Shown here: positions 17,783 through 26,053 of the stretch, one piece after another
Position numbering within the stretch: the stretch's first letter is position 1
How the letters are laid out: each line of letters starts with the position of its first letter
DNA from: Armatimonadota bacterium
GTDB taxonomy: Bacteria > Armatimonadota > Fimbriimonadia > Fimbriimonadales > Fimbriimonadaceae
DNA length: 64,000 bases
Assembly (NCBI GenBank): GCA_018268375.1
Contig: JAFDWS010000006.1
Coordinates: 186,001 to 250,000 of the forward strand
Direction of reading: 5' to 3'
The notes under the pieces: generated by a model
Seen by the model: the letters and a program-made list of their open reading frames with translations, nothing else
Told to the model about the DNA's origin: nothing
Databases searched by the model: none
Translations under genes and position numbers: made by a program

Positions 17783-19777
17783 ATGGCCTTTCGCCTCTCC
17801 ATTCTCGTCGTCTCCTTGCTCTTGACCTGTGCCGGTGCCCACGCGCAGACGGAACCGACCAAGGAATCCAAGGAGGCTGCGGAGAAGGCAAGGCTCCTCA
17901 AGCACCCGCTCGACCCCCTCACCGAAGAGGAGGTCAAGACCGTGCGGAAGGTCATGCTCGACTCGAAGACCGCCACCCGCTACGCCCAATTCGCTTCCGT
18001 CTGCCTCTCAGAACCGAGCAAGAGCGACGTCCTCAGCTTTAAGCCAGGCGATGCGATCCAGCGCAAAGCCAAAGTGTTCTTTTACGAACCCAAGGCCAAC
18101 GAGTCTGTGGAGGCGATCGTCGACATCGACAAGAAGACGGTCGAGAAGAGCACGGTGGTCAAGAAGCAGAGCACGTTCGGCAGGGAGGACAACCAACTCT
18201 CTGACCGGTTGCTCCGGACGAACCCTGACTGGCTCGCTGCGCTCAAGAAGAGGGGCATCGACCCGCTCGACGCCGGCGTCGGCACAATGCCGAACCGGGG
18301 CTATGTGGATGTCAAGCCGGACGGGTCGCGCTATGTTCTCGCCGTCACTTATGTGGACGACAAAGTCAACCCTGGCGAGGTGTCCGACCTCCTCGCCCTG
18401 GTCAACGTGACGAAGCGCAAGGTGGAATGGGTCCGCGACGGTGGCGGCAGTGTAAGGCGCTCCGATGCCGACGAGGATCCGACGAACCCCGACAGGTTGG
18501 AGCCCACTCGGACCGCCCCGAAAGCGCTCAAGACCACAATGCCCGATGGCGCGACGTGGACGATGGAAGGCAGCGAGCTCAAGTGGCAGAACTGGCGCTT
18601 CCGGATCGGCACCGACCCACGGGTCGGGCTCGTGCTCTACACGGTCGGTTATGAGGACGGCGGCAAGGTCCGCCCCGTTCTGTACCGCGCTTCGCTCTCG
18701 GAACTGTTCGTGCCCTACGGCGACCCGAAGTTCCTCATGGTGAACTGGTTTGACGCGGGCGAGTTCGGTATGAACACGGCCTTCCCTTCGTCCTTCGTCC
18801 CGGGCAACGACGCTCCCGAAAACGCGAAGTTCCTCTCCGCGATGTCGGTTTCACCGGACGGGCGGCCGCGCACGCTTCCCAACTCCATCGCTGTCTATGA
18901 GCGGGACGGTGGTGTCCTCTGGCGCCATGGCGGCGAATCAAGGCGTGCGCGCGACTTGGTCGTCGCATCGATCCATCAAGCGGGCAACTACGACTACATT
19001 TTCAACTGGGTGTTTCATCAAGACGGTTCGATCGAGGTGCAGGTGGACCTGACCGGCTACATGGAGACCCGCAACGTGGAGCGCGACAAGGATCCGGACG
19101 AAGCGCACAACGGCTCGGGCAAGGAACTGTTCGGAACCCTGGTGGCACCCCGTATCGAGGCGGTCAACCACCAGCACTTCTTCAGCTTCCGCTTGGACAT
19201 GGACGTCGACGGCCCGGTCAAGAACCAGATTTACGAGATGAATGTGAAGTCGGCGGACCGGAAGGCCAACCCGCAACCAAACGGCATGGCGATGACGGAG
19301 ACGCTCTTGCGAACAGAGGCTTCCGCGGAGCGCGATGTGGACGCCGCTGCGCACCGCTGCTGGAAAATCGTGAACAACGCTGTGCGGAACAAGTTCAACC
19401 AGCCCTCCGCTTACATGCTCATACCTGGCGAGACGGCCGTCCCCTACTCCGCCCCAGATTCCTACCTTCGAAGAATCAGCCGCTTCACCGAGCACCAGCT
19501 GTGGGTGACGCCGTTTGATCCGACCCAGCTCTACGCTGCCGGCAGCTACGTTTTCGACGGTGACCCGGACGATGGCCTGCCCGTGTGGACAAAGGGCAAC
19601 CGTTCTATCGAGTACGAAGACGTCGTCCTGTATTACACGGTCGGAGTGACCCACGTTCCACGCGTCGAGGATTGGCCGATCATGGCGACCCACCACGCCG
19701 GTTTCAGGCTGGTCCCGGCGGGATTCTTCTCGTCCAATCCAGCCATTGGCGTACCGACGACGAAGATCAGCCCTTGA
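17783..19777 (+). CDS. Secreted copper amine oxidase
   Basis: 664 residues from ATG 17783, which starts a signal peptide (MAFRLSILVVSLLLTCAGA, cleavage after HAQ). The frame is open upstream into the tRNA, which is not coding. Copper amine oxidases convert primary amines to aldehydes plus ammonia and H2O2 using a self-made topaquinone. All key residues are present: Tyr403 in 'AGNYDYIFNW' (topaquinone precursor), catalytic-base Asp324 in 'NWFDAGEFGM', copper ligands His463 and His465 in 'NHQHFFSFRLDMD', and His624 in 'VTHVPRVEDWP'. The C-terminus 'PAGFFSSNPAI' is also typical. Active as a periplasmic or extracellular dimer. It likely supplies nitrogen or carbon from amines; no aldehyde dehydrogenase is adjacent. 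Confidence 0.93.
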   Translation: MAFRLSILVVSLLLTCAGAHAQTEPTKESKEAAEKARLLKHPLDPLTEEEVKTVRKVMLDSKTATRYAQFASVCLSEPSKSDVLSFKPGDAIQRKAKVFFYEPKANESVEAIVDIDKKTVEKSTVVKKQSTFGREDNQLSDRLLRTNPDWLAALKKRGIDPLDAGVGTMPNRGYVDVKPDGSRYVLAVTYVDDKVNPGEVSDLLALVNVTKRKVEWVRDGGGSVRRSDADEDPTNPDRLEPTRTAPKALKTTMPDGATWTMEGSELKWQNWRFRIGTDPRVGLVLYTVGYEDGGKVRPVLYRASLSELFVPYGDPKFLMVNWFDAGEFGMNTAFPSSFVPGNDAPENAKFLSAMSVSPDGRPRTLPNSIAVYERDGGVLWRHGGESRRARDLVVASIHQAGNYDYIFNWVFHQDGSIEVQVDLTGYMETRNVERDKDPDEAHNGSGKELFGTLVAPRIEAVNHQHFFSFRLDMDVDGPVKNQIYEMNVKSADRKANPQPNGMAMTETLLRTEASAERDVDAAAHRCWKIVNNAVRNKFNQPSAYMLIPGETAVPYSAPDSYLRRISRFTEHQLWVTPFDPTQLYAAGSYVFDGDPDDGLPVWTKGNRSIEYEDVVLYYTVGVTHVPRVEDWPIMATHHAGFRLVPAGFFSSNPAIGVPTTKISP

Positions 19778-19844
19778 GACGGCCATTCGATAACTCGCGT
19801 TCTGCACGTCTCAAATGAGTTGAGGGCGGTCTGGAGTGGCCATA

Positions 19845-22016
19845 ATGGCGGGCATTGTGCGTCACCTCACGTTGCTCATCTTGTCGCTAGCCTGCGCCTT
19901 CGCCATCGCCGACGACGATCCGGGCCACTCGAGTCACGGCTCCGCATTTGACTCCGGCATGCGGACGCGTCCCTGGGTCATGGAAGGGATTGGCGAAGCG
20001 CCGTTCCCGATCACGGCCAAGAACGCTGAGGTGCAGAAGTGGTTCAACCAAGGGAACGCGTTGTTGCACTCCTTCTGGTTCGAAGAGGCGGAGCGCTCGT
20101 TCCGATGGTGCTTGAAGCTCGATCCCGATTGCGCGATGGCGTATTGGAGCCTGGCCCGGTGCGGGTTCAACTGGTTTACATTGGGCGCACCATCGTACGA
20201 CGACAAAGAGTTCGGGAGGTACAAGGCGTTCCTCAAAGAAGCGGTTCGCCGGAAGGACAAGGTGAGCGAAAGGGAGCGCATGTATATCGAGGCTTGGGAG
20301 AAGGCCGTCGCTCCTGGCGTGAAGGAAGGTGACAAGGTCCTCGTCGGGCAGCTCCAAGAGATTGTTATCAAGTACCCCGACGACATCGAGGCCAAGGCGC
20401 TTCTCGCGCTCTTCAATATCGGCAAAGGGAGCGCGTTCGCAAATCAACTGCTGATCGACCAGGTGCTGGCCAAGAACCCGATGCACCCGGGCGCCCACCA
20501 CGCCGCGATCCACAACTGGGACGGGGTCTCGTCTGCGCAAGGAATTCGAAGTTGCGAGCTCTATGGAAAAGCCGCACCGGGGATCGGTCACTCGCTGCAC
20601 ATGCCGGGACACATCTACAGCAAGATCGGGATGTGGCACGAGGCCGCGATCTCCATGGATTCGGCGACCCGGATCGAGCTGCGCTACATGAACGACCGGC
20701 TTGCGTTGCCGTTCGAGACGTGGAACTACCCCCACAATCGGAACTACCTGTGTTACATCCAGGAGCAACTCGGTATGTTCGAAGCTTCCCTACAAGGTTC
20801 GCGCGACATGCTCGCCGCACCGAGGGATCCTGAGTACAACTCCGAGTCGGCAGGCCGCATCGCTCTCGAAGGGCACCAGGCCCTCGTGCGCGCCCTCATC
20901 AAGTTTGAAAAATGGGATCAAATCCTGACCCCCGGCGTAATCGAGTGGTCGGAAAAGGACGACTACGCAAAGTTTGAAAGGGCCTTCGCGGAAACCCTTG
21001 CGCTGAACGGTCAAGGCAAGCTACGAGAAGCCAAGGAGCGACTGGACGACCTGAAGGCGATCGCAGCAAAGGCGACCGACGCCAACAAGGACGCCTCCTC
21101 CCAACTCGCCATGCCCCTCAACACGGCGGAGGGGCTGATCGCGCTCGCGGACGGGCACCTACTTGAGGGGCAAAAGGCGCTCCTCAACGCAGCTGACGAA
21201 GACGCAAAGTTTGTCGGAGGCGATCCGCCTGCATCTCCTTGGCGCGTCGTTCGGCTCCTCGGGGACGACTACCGCAAGCGCGGCGAGAACAAGCTCGCCA
21301 TCGAATGCTATGAGCGCGCGCTGAAGGAGGAGCCGAACGACGGCTTCACGCTGTCCGGATTGGCGCAGGCTTACTTTGCGACGGGCGACAAAGACAAGGC
21401 TGCCTATTACGGTGGCCGATTAGAGTACGTCTGGTCTCAGGCCGATCCGCATCTCAGATGGCTCGAAGAGGTCCGCAAGCTCGGGCTGGCGCTGAAGCCC
21501 GTCGCCGAGACACCAAGGCCCGAGCGCGTATACCGGCCCCAAGACCTGGACACCCTTGGCCCAATGAACTGGCGGCCGTTCCAAGCGCCCAACCTGCAGG
21601 TCCAAGACGTGAACGGGAGGCCCGTCCAACTGAAGGACTTTAGAGGCAAGAACGTTTTGCTGGTTTTTTTCCTCGGCGACGCTTGCGTTCACTGTGTCGG
21701 CCAACTTAAGTCGATCAACGACCGTGTTTCTGACTTCGAAGGGCAAGACACGGTGGTCCTTGCCGTGTGCAGCGCGACGCCAGCCAAATTGAAGGAGTCG
21801 GAGACGCTCGGCAAAGTGAACGTCATGTTCCTTTCCGACAAGAACCACGAGAACGCGCGGCGCTTCGCGTCCTATGACGACTTCGAGGAGATTGAGCTCC
21901 ACTCAACGATCCTCATCGACAAGCAAGGTTGCGTGCGGTGGAAGAGGACGGGCGGAGATCCTTTCACGAACATCGACTTCCTCGTGAACGAACTAAAGAG
22001 GATCAACGCGAAATAA
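19845..22016 (+). CDS. Exported TPR protein with C-terminal thioredoxin-like (redoxin) domain
   Basis: 723 residues. ATG 19845 is preferred over GTG 19836 because GGAG lies 8 bases before it. The signal peptide is RHLTLLILSLACAFAIA. Residues about 55-560 are TPR/SEL-type helices ('AEVQKWFNQGNALLHSFWFE', 'RWCLKLDPDCAMAYWSLARC', 'ECYERALKEEPNDGF'), resembling tetratricopeptide proteins with repeated His-containing turns such as 'HPGAHHAAIHNWDG'. Residues 585-723 form an AhpC/TSA-redoxin domain: 'VNGRPVQLKDFRGKNVLLVF' and a DACVHC motif (C614, C617). The Cys pair suggests disulfide or thioredoxin-like chemistry in the periplasm. Next gene (GH32) follows after 53 bp. Confidence 0.75.
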   Translation: MAGIVRHLTLLILSLACAFAIADDDPGHSSHGSAFDSGMRTRPWVMEGIGEAPFPITAKNAEVQKWFNQGNALLHSFWFEEAERSFRWCLKLDPDCAMAYWSLARCGFNWFTLGAPSYDDKEFGRYKAFLKEAVRRKDKVSERERMYIEAWEKAVAPGVKEGDKVLVGQLQEIVIKYPDDIEAKALLALFNIGKGSAFANQLLIDQVLAKNPMHPGAHHAAIHNWDGVSSAQGIRSCELYGKAAPGIGHSLHMPGHIYSKIGMWHEAAISMDSATRIELRYMNDRLALPFETWNYPHNRNYLCYIQEQLGMFEASLQGSRDMLAAPRDPEYNSESAGRIALEGHQALVRALIKFEKWDQILTPGVIEWSEKDDYAKFERAFAETLALNGQGKLREAKERLDDLKAIAAKATDANKDASSQLAMPLNTAEGLIALADGHLLEGQKALLNAADEDAKFVGGDPPASPWRVVRLLGDDYRKRGENKLAIECYERALKEEPNDGFTLSGLAQAYFATGDKDKAAYYGGRLEYVWSQADPHLRWLEEVRKLGLALKPVAETPRPERVYRPQDLDTLGPMNWRPFQAPNLQVQDVNGRPVQLKDFRGKNVLLVFFLGDACVHCVGQLKSINDRVSDFEGQDTVVLAVCSATPAKLKESETLGKVNVMFLSDKNHENARRFASYDDFEEIELHSTILIDKQGCVRWKRTGGDPFTNIDFLVNELKRINAK

Positions 22017-22069
22017 CCGTGTCTCTCTGGCGAGGTTTACGGGCGGGCAGGTAGCTTACGCGAAGCAAG

Positions 22070-23914
22070 ATGTCTCTCCTTGCCCTCGCATGCGCCCTGG
22101 TCGTTGCTCCTCAAGATCGGCAAGGCGATATTCCGGTCATGGACTTCCGAGGCGCCAACTACGGATCGTGGACAATGACAGGCGATGCATTTCAGCCAGG
22201 TCCAGCCTCGGGTGATCTCCTCGTGAGGCTTGAAATCGTGGGCGTTCGCGATGGACGGTGCATCAGTAGCGAGGTCGAGGGCGACCAACCCCGGGGAACG
22301 CTCATTTCGCCACCCATCACGATCGAACGGGACTTCATCACTTTTCTCATCGGCGGCGGCGACTACGAGCGCTGTACTTGCCTCGACTTGGTCGTTGACG
22401 GCGAAGTCGTTCGGAGCGCGACGGGCCGAAACAGTGACACGCTCGCTCCTCAAAGTTGGGACGTGCGAGCGTGGCGCGGCAAGAAGGCACACATCGTCGT
22501 CGTGGACAAGGCGAGCGGAGATTGGGGACACATCAACGTCGATCGAATTGTCCAGACCGATCAGCCTGAGACGCCTCCGGTGTCGGTCGGGCCGCTCTAC
22601 AAGGAAGCACTGCGCCCGGGCTTTCACTTCACGGCACGCCAATGGACGATGGACAGGCTCGAGCCGGCCCAGCGCCAGGAAGGGTGGATCAACGACCTGA
22701 ACGGCCTGATCTATTACGACGGCGAGTGGCACCTCTTCGCTCAACGTTGGGCCAAGTGCTGGCTTCACGCCGTGAGCCGCGACCTCGTCCATTGGACCGA
22801 ACTTCAGCCCGCGTTTTGGGAAGAAAGCGAGGGCAGCGGAGTCCAGTCCGGCACCTGTGTCATCGACTACCACAACACGTCAGGGTTGTCGGTCGACCCA
22901 AAGAAGCCACCGATGGTGGCCTTCTGGTCACGCTTTGACAACCGCAGCCAGTGCATCTCATTCAGCCTCGATCACGGTCGCACCTGGACCCGATACGCAG
23001 GCAATCCGGTCTTCGAACATCCCGAGCGCGATCCAAAGGTGTTCTGGTACGACCCGCCTGGCGGGGGCGCGGGACACTGGGTGATGGTGATGTACGGCGA
23101 AGAGAGCTACCACATCCTCACTTCGCCCGACCTCTTGCATTGGAAAGACGAGGGCCACCCGATTCCACAAAGCTTCGAGTGCCCGGACTTCTTTCAACTC
23201 CCGCTTGACGGCGACAAGTCGCGGAAGCAGTGGGTCCTCGTCCAAGGCAGTGGCAACTACTCCATCGGGATGTTCGACGGTCATGAGTTCAAAGAGCAGC
23301 CTGGTCGCTTCGCTTGCGACTTAGGGCCGAACTTCTACGCGACCCAGTCTTGGCACAACACCGATACGGGGGACGGGCGCAGGATCCAGGTCGCCTGGAT
23401 GAGGGGGCCCCATTTCCCGGGAATGCCTTTCAACCAACAGGTGAGTTTCCCGTGCGAACTTTCGCTCCGGTCGACGCCGGCTGGACCGCGCCTCTTCAGG
23501 AGCCCGATCAAGGAGGTCTCGAAGCTCGAGGCCAAGTCACGGCTGTGGCCGGAAACTCGCCTTGAGCCAGGTGAAGTCCTCCAGCTTTCGAAGAAAGGAG
23601 AAATGTTCCGCCTCATTGCCGACGTCGATATCCCCGAGGGAGCCAACTTGATCTTCGCTCTGCGTGGCGAGGCGGTCACATTAAGCTCGCGAGGGATGGT
23701 TTCGGGCGAGGCGCACGGGAATATCCAGGGCCAAGTCAAGCGCGTCGAAATCCTTCTCGACCGAGCCTCGATCGAAACGTTCGTCAACGATGGCGAGCTG
23801 TCCTCGACACGAACCGTGTTGCCACGTTCAAACGGCTTGTTCCTTAAGGCCGATGGGGGACCGATCGTCCTCCGGTCCCTGCGGGTGGCTCCACTATCGT
23901 CGTCCTGGCGCTGA
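22070..23914 (+). CDS. GH32 family beta-fructosidase (levanase/inulinase-like)
   Basis: 614 residues. A short hydrophobic N-terminus (MSLLALACALVVAP) suggests export. Residues 25-160 form a beta-sandwich preceding the catalytic domain ('ISPPITIERDFITFLIGGGD'), an arrangement known in levanases. The five-bladed GH32 propeller carries all three catalytic motifs: W206-I-N-D209-LNG (nucleophile Asp209), R-D321-P (transition-state stabiliser) and E370-C (acid/base Glu370, in 'SFECPDFFQLP'). A C-terminal sandwich ends with 'RASIETFVNDGELSSTRT', typical of the family. It hydrolyses beta-fructosyl links in sucrose, inulin or levan. With GH172 at 7669 it points to fructan use, though the two are 14 kb apart. 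Confidence 0.9.
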   Translation: MSLLALACALVVAPQDRQGDIPVMDFRGANYGSWTMTGDAFQPGPASGDLLVRLEIVGVRDGRCISSEVEGDQPRGTLISPPITIERDFITFLIGGGDYERCTCLDLVVDGEVVRSATGRNSDTLAPQSWDVRAWRGKKAHIVVVDKASGDWGHINVDRIVQTDQPETPPVSVGPLYKEALRPGFHFTARQWTMDRLEPAQRQEGWINDLNGLIYYDGEWHLFAQRWAKCWLHAVSRDLVHWTELQPAFWEESEGSGVQSGTCVIDYHNTSGLSVDPKKPPMVAFWSRFDNRSQCISFSLDHGRTWTRYAGNPVFEHPERDPKVFWYDPPGGGAGHWVMVMYGEESYHILTSPDLLHWKDEGHPIPQSFECPDFFQLPLDGDKSRKQWVLVQGSGNYSIGMFDGHEFKEQPGRFACDLGPNFYATQSWHNTDTGDGRRIQVAWMRGPHFPGMPFNQQVSFPCELSLRSTPAGPRLFRSPIKEVSKLEAKSRLWPETRLEPGEVLQLSKKGEMFRLIADVDIPEGANLIFALRGEAVTLSSRGMVSGEAHGNIQGQVKRVEILLDRASIETFVNDGELSSTRTVLPRSNGLFLKADGGPIVLRSLRVAPLSSSWR

Positions 23915-24008
23915 CCGACTCGAATCATCACAAAAGTTCGTACATTCCTTCTCGTTTGCTGTGAATCGGCCCGGCCGGGCTGTGTCTCTTGCCAACTAGG
24001 AGTTCCCT

Positions 24009-25226
24009 ATGCGAACCACCATTTCTTTTGGGAAGAAACTCTCTTCTGGCCTCGCCACGCTCTTCGCCGTCGCTACCTGGATGGCCGTCGCGACCACGGC
24101 AAAACCCGCCGCGACTGCCCCGGTTTTGCTCGGTGACAAGGTCGTGATCGCTTACAACGATCTGGGCATGCACTGCATGAACCAGGACTTCTCCGAGATC
24201 TGCATCCTGCCGCCCTACAACACGATGCGGGCGACCGTTATCGACAGGTCGAACGAGGATCCCAAGATCCTTACCTCCGGTGTGACGCTCCAGTATTCGA
24301 TTCCTGGCAATGCCGTCAGCCACACCAAGACGAACTTCTGGGACTACACCTACGGGCTCTTCGGTGTCCAACTTCCCCTCGACGTTGGCCTGGCAGGCAA
24401 CGGCCTGACCGGAACAATGTCCGTAACGCCGGACCGTGACTGGATTGCGGTCGGAATCCCCGTCACACCGGTCACCGACGCAGGCGTCGACGATCCTTAT
24501 CAACTGGCTGAGGTCTCGGTCATCCAGAACGGCATCGTCAAGGACGTGACCCAAGCCGTCATCCCGGTCTCCTGGGAGATCCACTGCGACAACTGCCACA
24601 AAGCTCAAAACGGCGAAAGTGTCGCGATGGACATCCTGCGCCGGCACGACCGGAAGCACGGAACGACGCTGGTCGACCAAAAGCCAGTGCTTTGTGCAAA
24701 GTGCCACGCAGACCCGGCCCTTGGCGCCCCTGGCGAGCCTGGCGTTTCGAGCATGTCCTCGGCCATGCACAGTTCCCACGCCAAGCGGTTAATGAAGATG
24801 GTGCCTTCGCCGAACGGAAAGTCCGTCAATGTCTGCTATAACTGCCATCCCGGCAACCAGACGCAGTGCTTGAGAGACGTCCACTATGCCAAAGGCATGC
24901 GGTGCGAGAGTTGCCACGGAGACATGCGCGCAGTCGGAAATCCAAACCGTCACCCTTGGGCCGATGAGCCCAAGTGCGGAAGCTGCCACCACGTCGCTGG
25001 GCACGAGTACGAGCAGACCGGCAAGCTTTACCGGGACTCGGTCGGTCACTCAGGTGTCAAGTGCGTGGTCTGCCACAACAGCCCCCACGCGATCGTGCCC
25101 ACTGTGACAGGACGAGACAACTTGCAGATGATCCGGGTTCAGGGCCATGCCGGCACGCTGGACACCTGCAACGTCTGTCACAGCCGACCACCTGAAGAGC
25201 CGTTCTTCCACCGCCGAAGCAGCTGA
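24009..25226 (+). CDS. Exported seven-heme c-type cytochrome
   Basis: 405 residues; TAGGAG precedes ATG 24009. A signal peptide runs to about residue 35 (LATLFAVATWMAVATTAKPA). Residues 40-185 lack heme motifs and form a beta-rich domain beginning 'GDKVVIAYNDLGMHCMNQDF'. From residue 193 there are seven CxxCH motifs: CDNCH, CAKCH, CYNCH, CESCH, CGSCH, CVVCH and CNVCH. Additional isolated His residues may be distal ligands. This is a periplasmic or outer-surface electron carrier; the 'GMHCMN' start is shared with uncharacterised multiheme proteins of environmental bacteria. No reductase partner, porin or cytochrome-maturation gene lies in the window. A 10-bp-stem hairpin follows the stop. Confidence 0.85.
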   Translation: MRTTISFGKKLSSGLATLFAVATWMAVATTAKPAATAPVLLGDKVVIAYNDLGMHCMNQDFSEICILPPYNTMRATVIDRSNEDPKILTSGVTLQYSIPGNAVSHTKTNFWDYTYGLFGVQLPLDVGLAGNGLTGTMSVTPDRDWIAVGIPVTPVTDAGVDDPYQLAEVSVIQNGIVKDVTQAVIPVSWEIHCDNCHKAQNGESVAMDILRRHDRKHGTTLVDQKPVLCAKCHADPALGAPGEPGVSSMSSAMHSSHAKRLMKMVPSPNGKSVNVCYNCHPGNQTQCLRDVHYAKGMRCESCHGDMRAVGNPNRHPWADEPKCGSCHHVAGHEYEQTGKLYRDSVGHSGVKCVVCHNSPHAIVPTVTGRDNLQMIRVQGHAGTLDTCNVCHSRPPEEPFFHRRSS

Positions 25227-25238
25227 TCCAACACTCCA

Positions 25239-25278
25239 ACGGCGTCCCGCGTCACGCATTTGTCACGTGGGACGCCGT
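25239..25278 (+). terminator. Strong stem-loop after the multiheme cytochrome gene
   Basis: ACGGCGTCCC (25239-25248) and GGGACGCCGT (25269-25278) form a perfect 10-bp stem around a 20-base loop, 12 bases after the cytochrome stop. No T run follows, so it may be Rho-dependent or a stabilising structure. Confidence 0.55.
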
Positions 25279-25343
25279 CCCACCGTCACGGCCGGGCCCG
25301 AAACTGCTTCTCAACGCCACGGCAATCGTGGCCGGAGAACACG

Positions 25344-26009
25344 ATGAGAAGCAAGACAATTCTTTCGCTCGCCGCCGTCGCTTGCGCCGCGGCTTCCCAG
25401 GCACTGAGCTTGACCGGTATCACCGCCTACGGTGTCCACGGGGACAACACCTCCAACGGTGTCGAAGAATGGGTCACCTCTGACTCAAGTGGCGAGTGGA
25501 ACCTCTACGTCCAAGTCAACGGCCAGTTCGTCAACTGGGGCAACGGTGCCAACGCCTACATCAATGTCCCACTTTCAATGGGCAAGAACACGATCAGCGT
25601 CTTCGCCGACGGAGCGGCAGGTGCACGCTACGGCATGGCCTTCATGTTCGACGGCATGAACACAGCTCCTCGAATCGCCGCCGCGAACGACCAAGGAGCG
25701 TCGGAAGCGCTCTTCCAAAAGGTTGGGGCCGGCATTTCGACGCTCGACATTTTTGGGGCTCCAAGGCCATCACCAGACAGCCTGGTCTACTCGGACGGAT
25801 CCGTCATGGCGACGTTGACAGGTATGAGCTTCACGAACGGCGTGTTCGGAGGTACAGACCTGGTCAGCCCTCATGACCTTGGAGCCAACGGCAGGCCCGA
25901 CAACTTCGGTACTGTCACCCTGGACGTCCAGGCTGTGCCTGAGCCCTGCAGCATGGTGGCCGTTGGCCTTGGAGCCATTGCTTTGCTCAGGAAGCGAGCC
26001 AAGAACTGA
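25344..26009 (+). CDS. PEP-CTERM sorted exported protein
   Basis: 221 residues; GGAG precedes ATG 25344. The signal peptide is KTILSLAAVACAAASQA. The mature part is Ser/Thr/Asn/Gly-rich and low in charge ('GITAYGVHGDNTSNGVEEW', 'SGEWNLYVQVNGQFVNWGN'). The C-terminus is a PEP-CTERM sorting signal: VPEPCS, a hydrophobic stretch (MVAVGLGAIALL) and a basic tail (RKRAKN). Such proteins are processed by exosortase and usually end up in the exopolysaccharide or cell surface. No exosortase gene is in the window. Its transcript shares a bidirectional terminator with the convergent glycosidase gene. Confidence 0.85.
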   Translation: MRSKTILSLAAVACAAASQALSLTGITAYGVHGDNTSNGVEEWVTSDSSGEWNLYVQVNGQFVNWGNGANAYINVPLSMGKNTISVFADGAAGARYGMAFMFDGMNTAPRIAAANDQGASEALFQKVGAGISTLDIFGAPRPSPDSLVYSDGSVMATLTGMSFTNGVFGGTDLVSPHDLGANGRPDNFGTVTLDVQAVPEPCSMVAVGLGAIALLRKRAKN

Positions 26010-26022
26010 CCATTGGGTCACC

Positions 26023-26053
26023 CCTGCGCGGGCTCTATCGGAGCCCGCGCAGG
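26023..26053. terminator. Bidirectional terminator hairpin
   Basis: CCTGCGCGGGCTC and GAGCCCGCGCAGG make a perfect 13-bp stem with a 5-base loop (TATCG), lying between convergent genes. It begins 13 bases after the PEP-CTERM stop and overlaps the last codons of the glycosidase gene on the other strand. It is the strongest terminator-like structure in the left half of the window, although T runs are weak on both sides. Confidence 0.75.
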
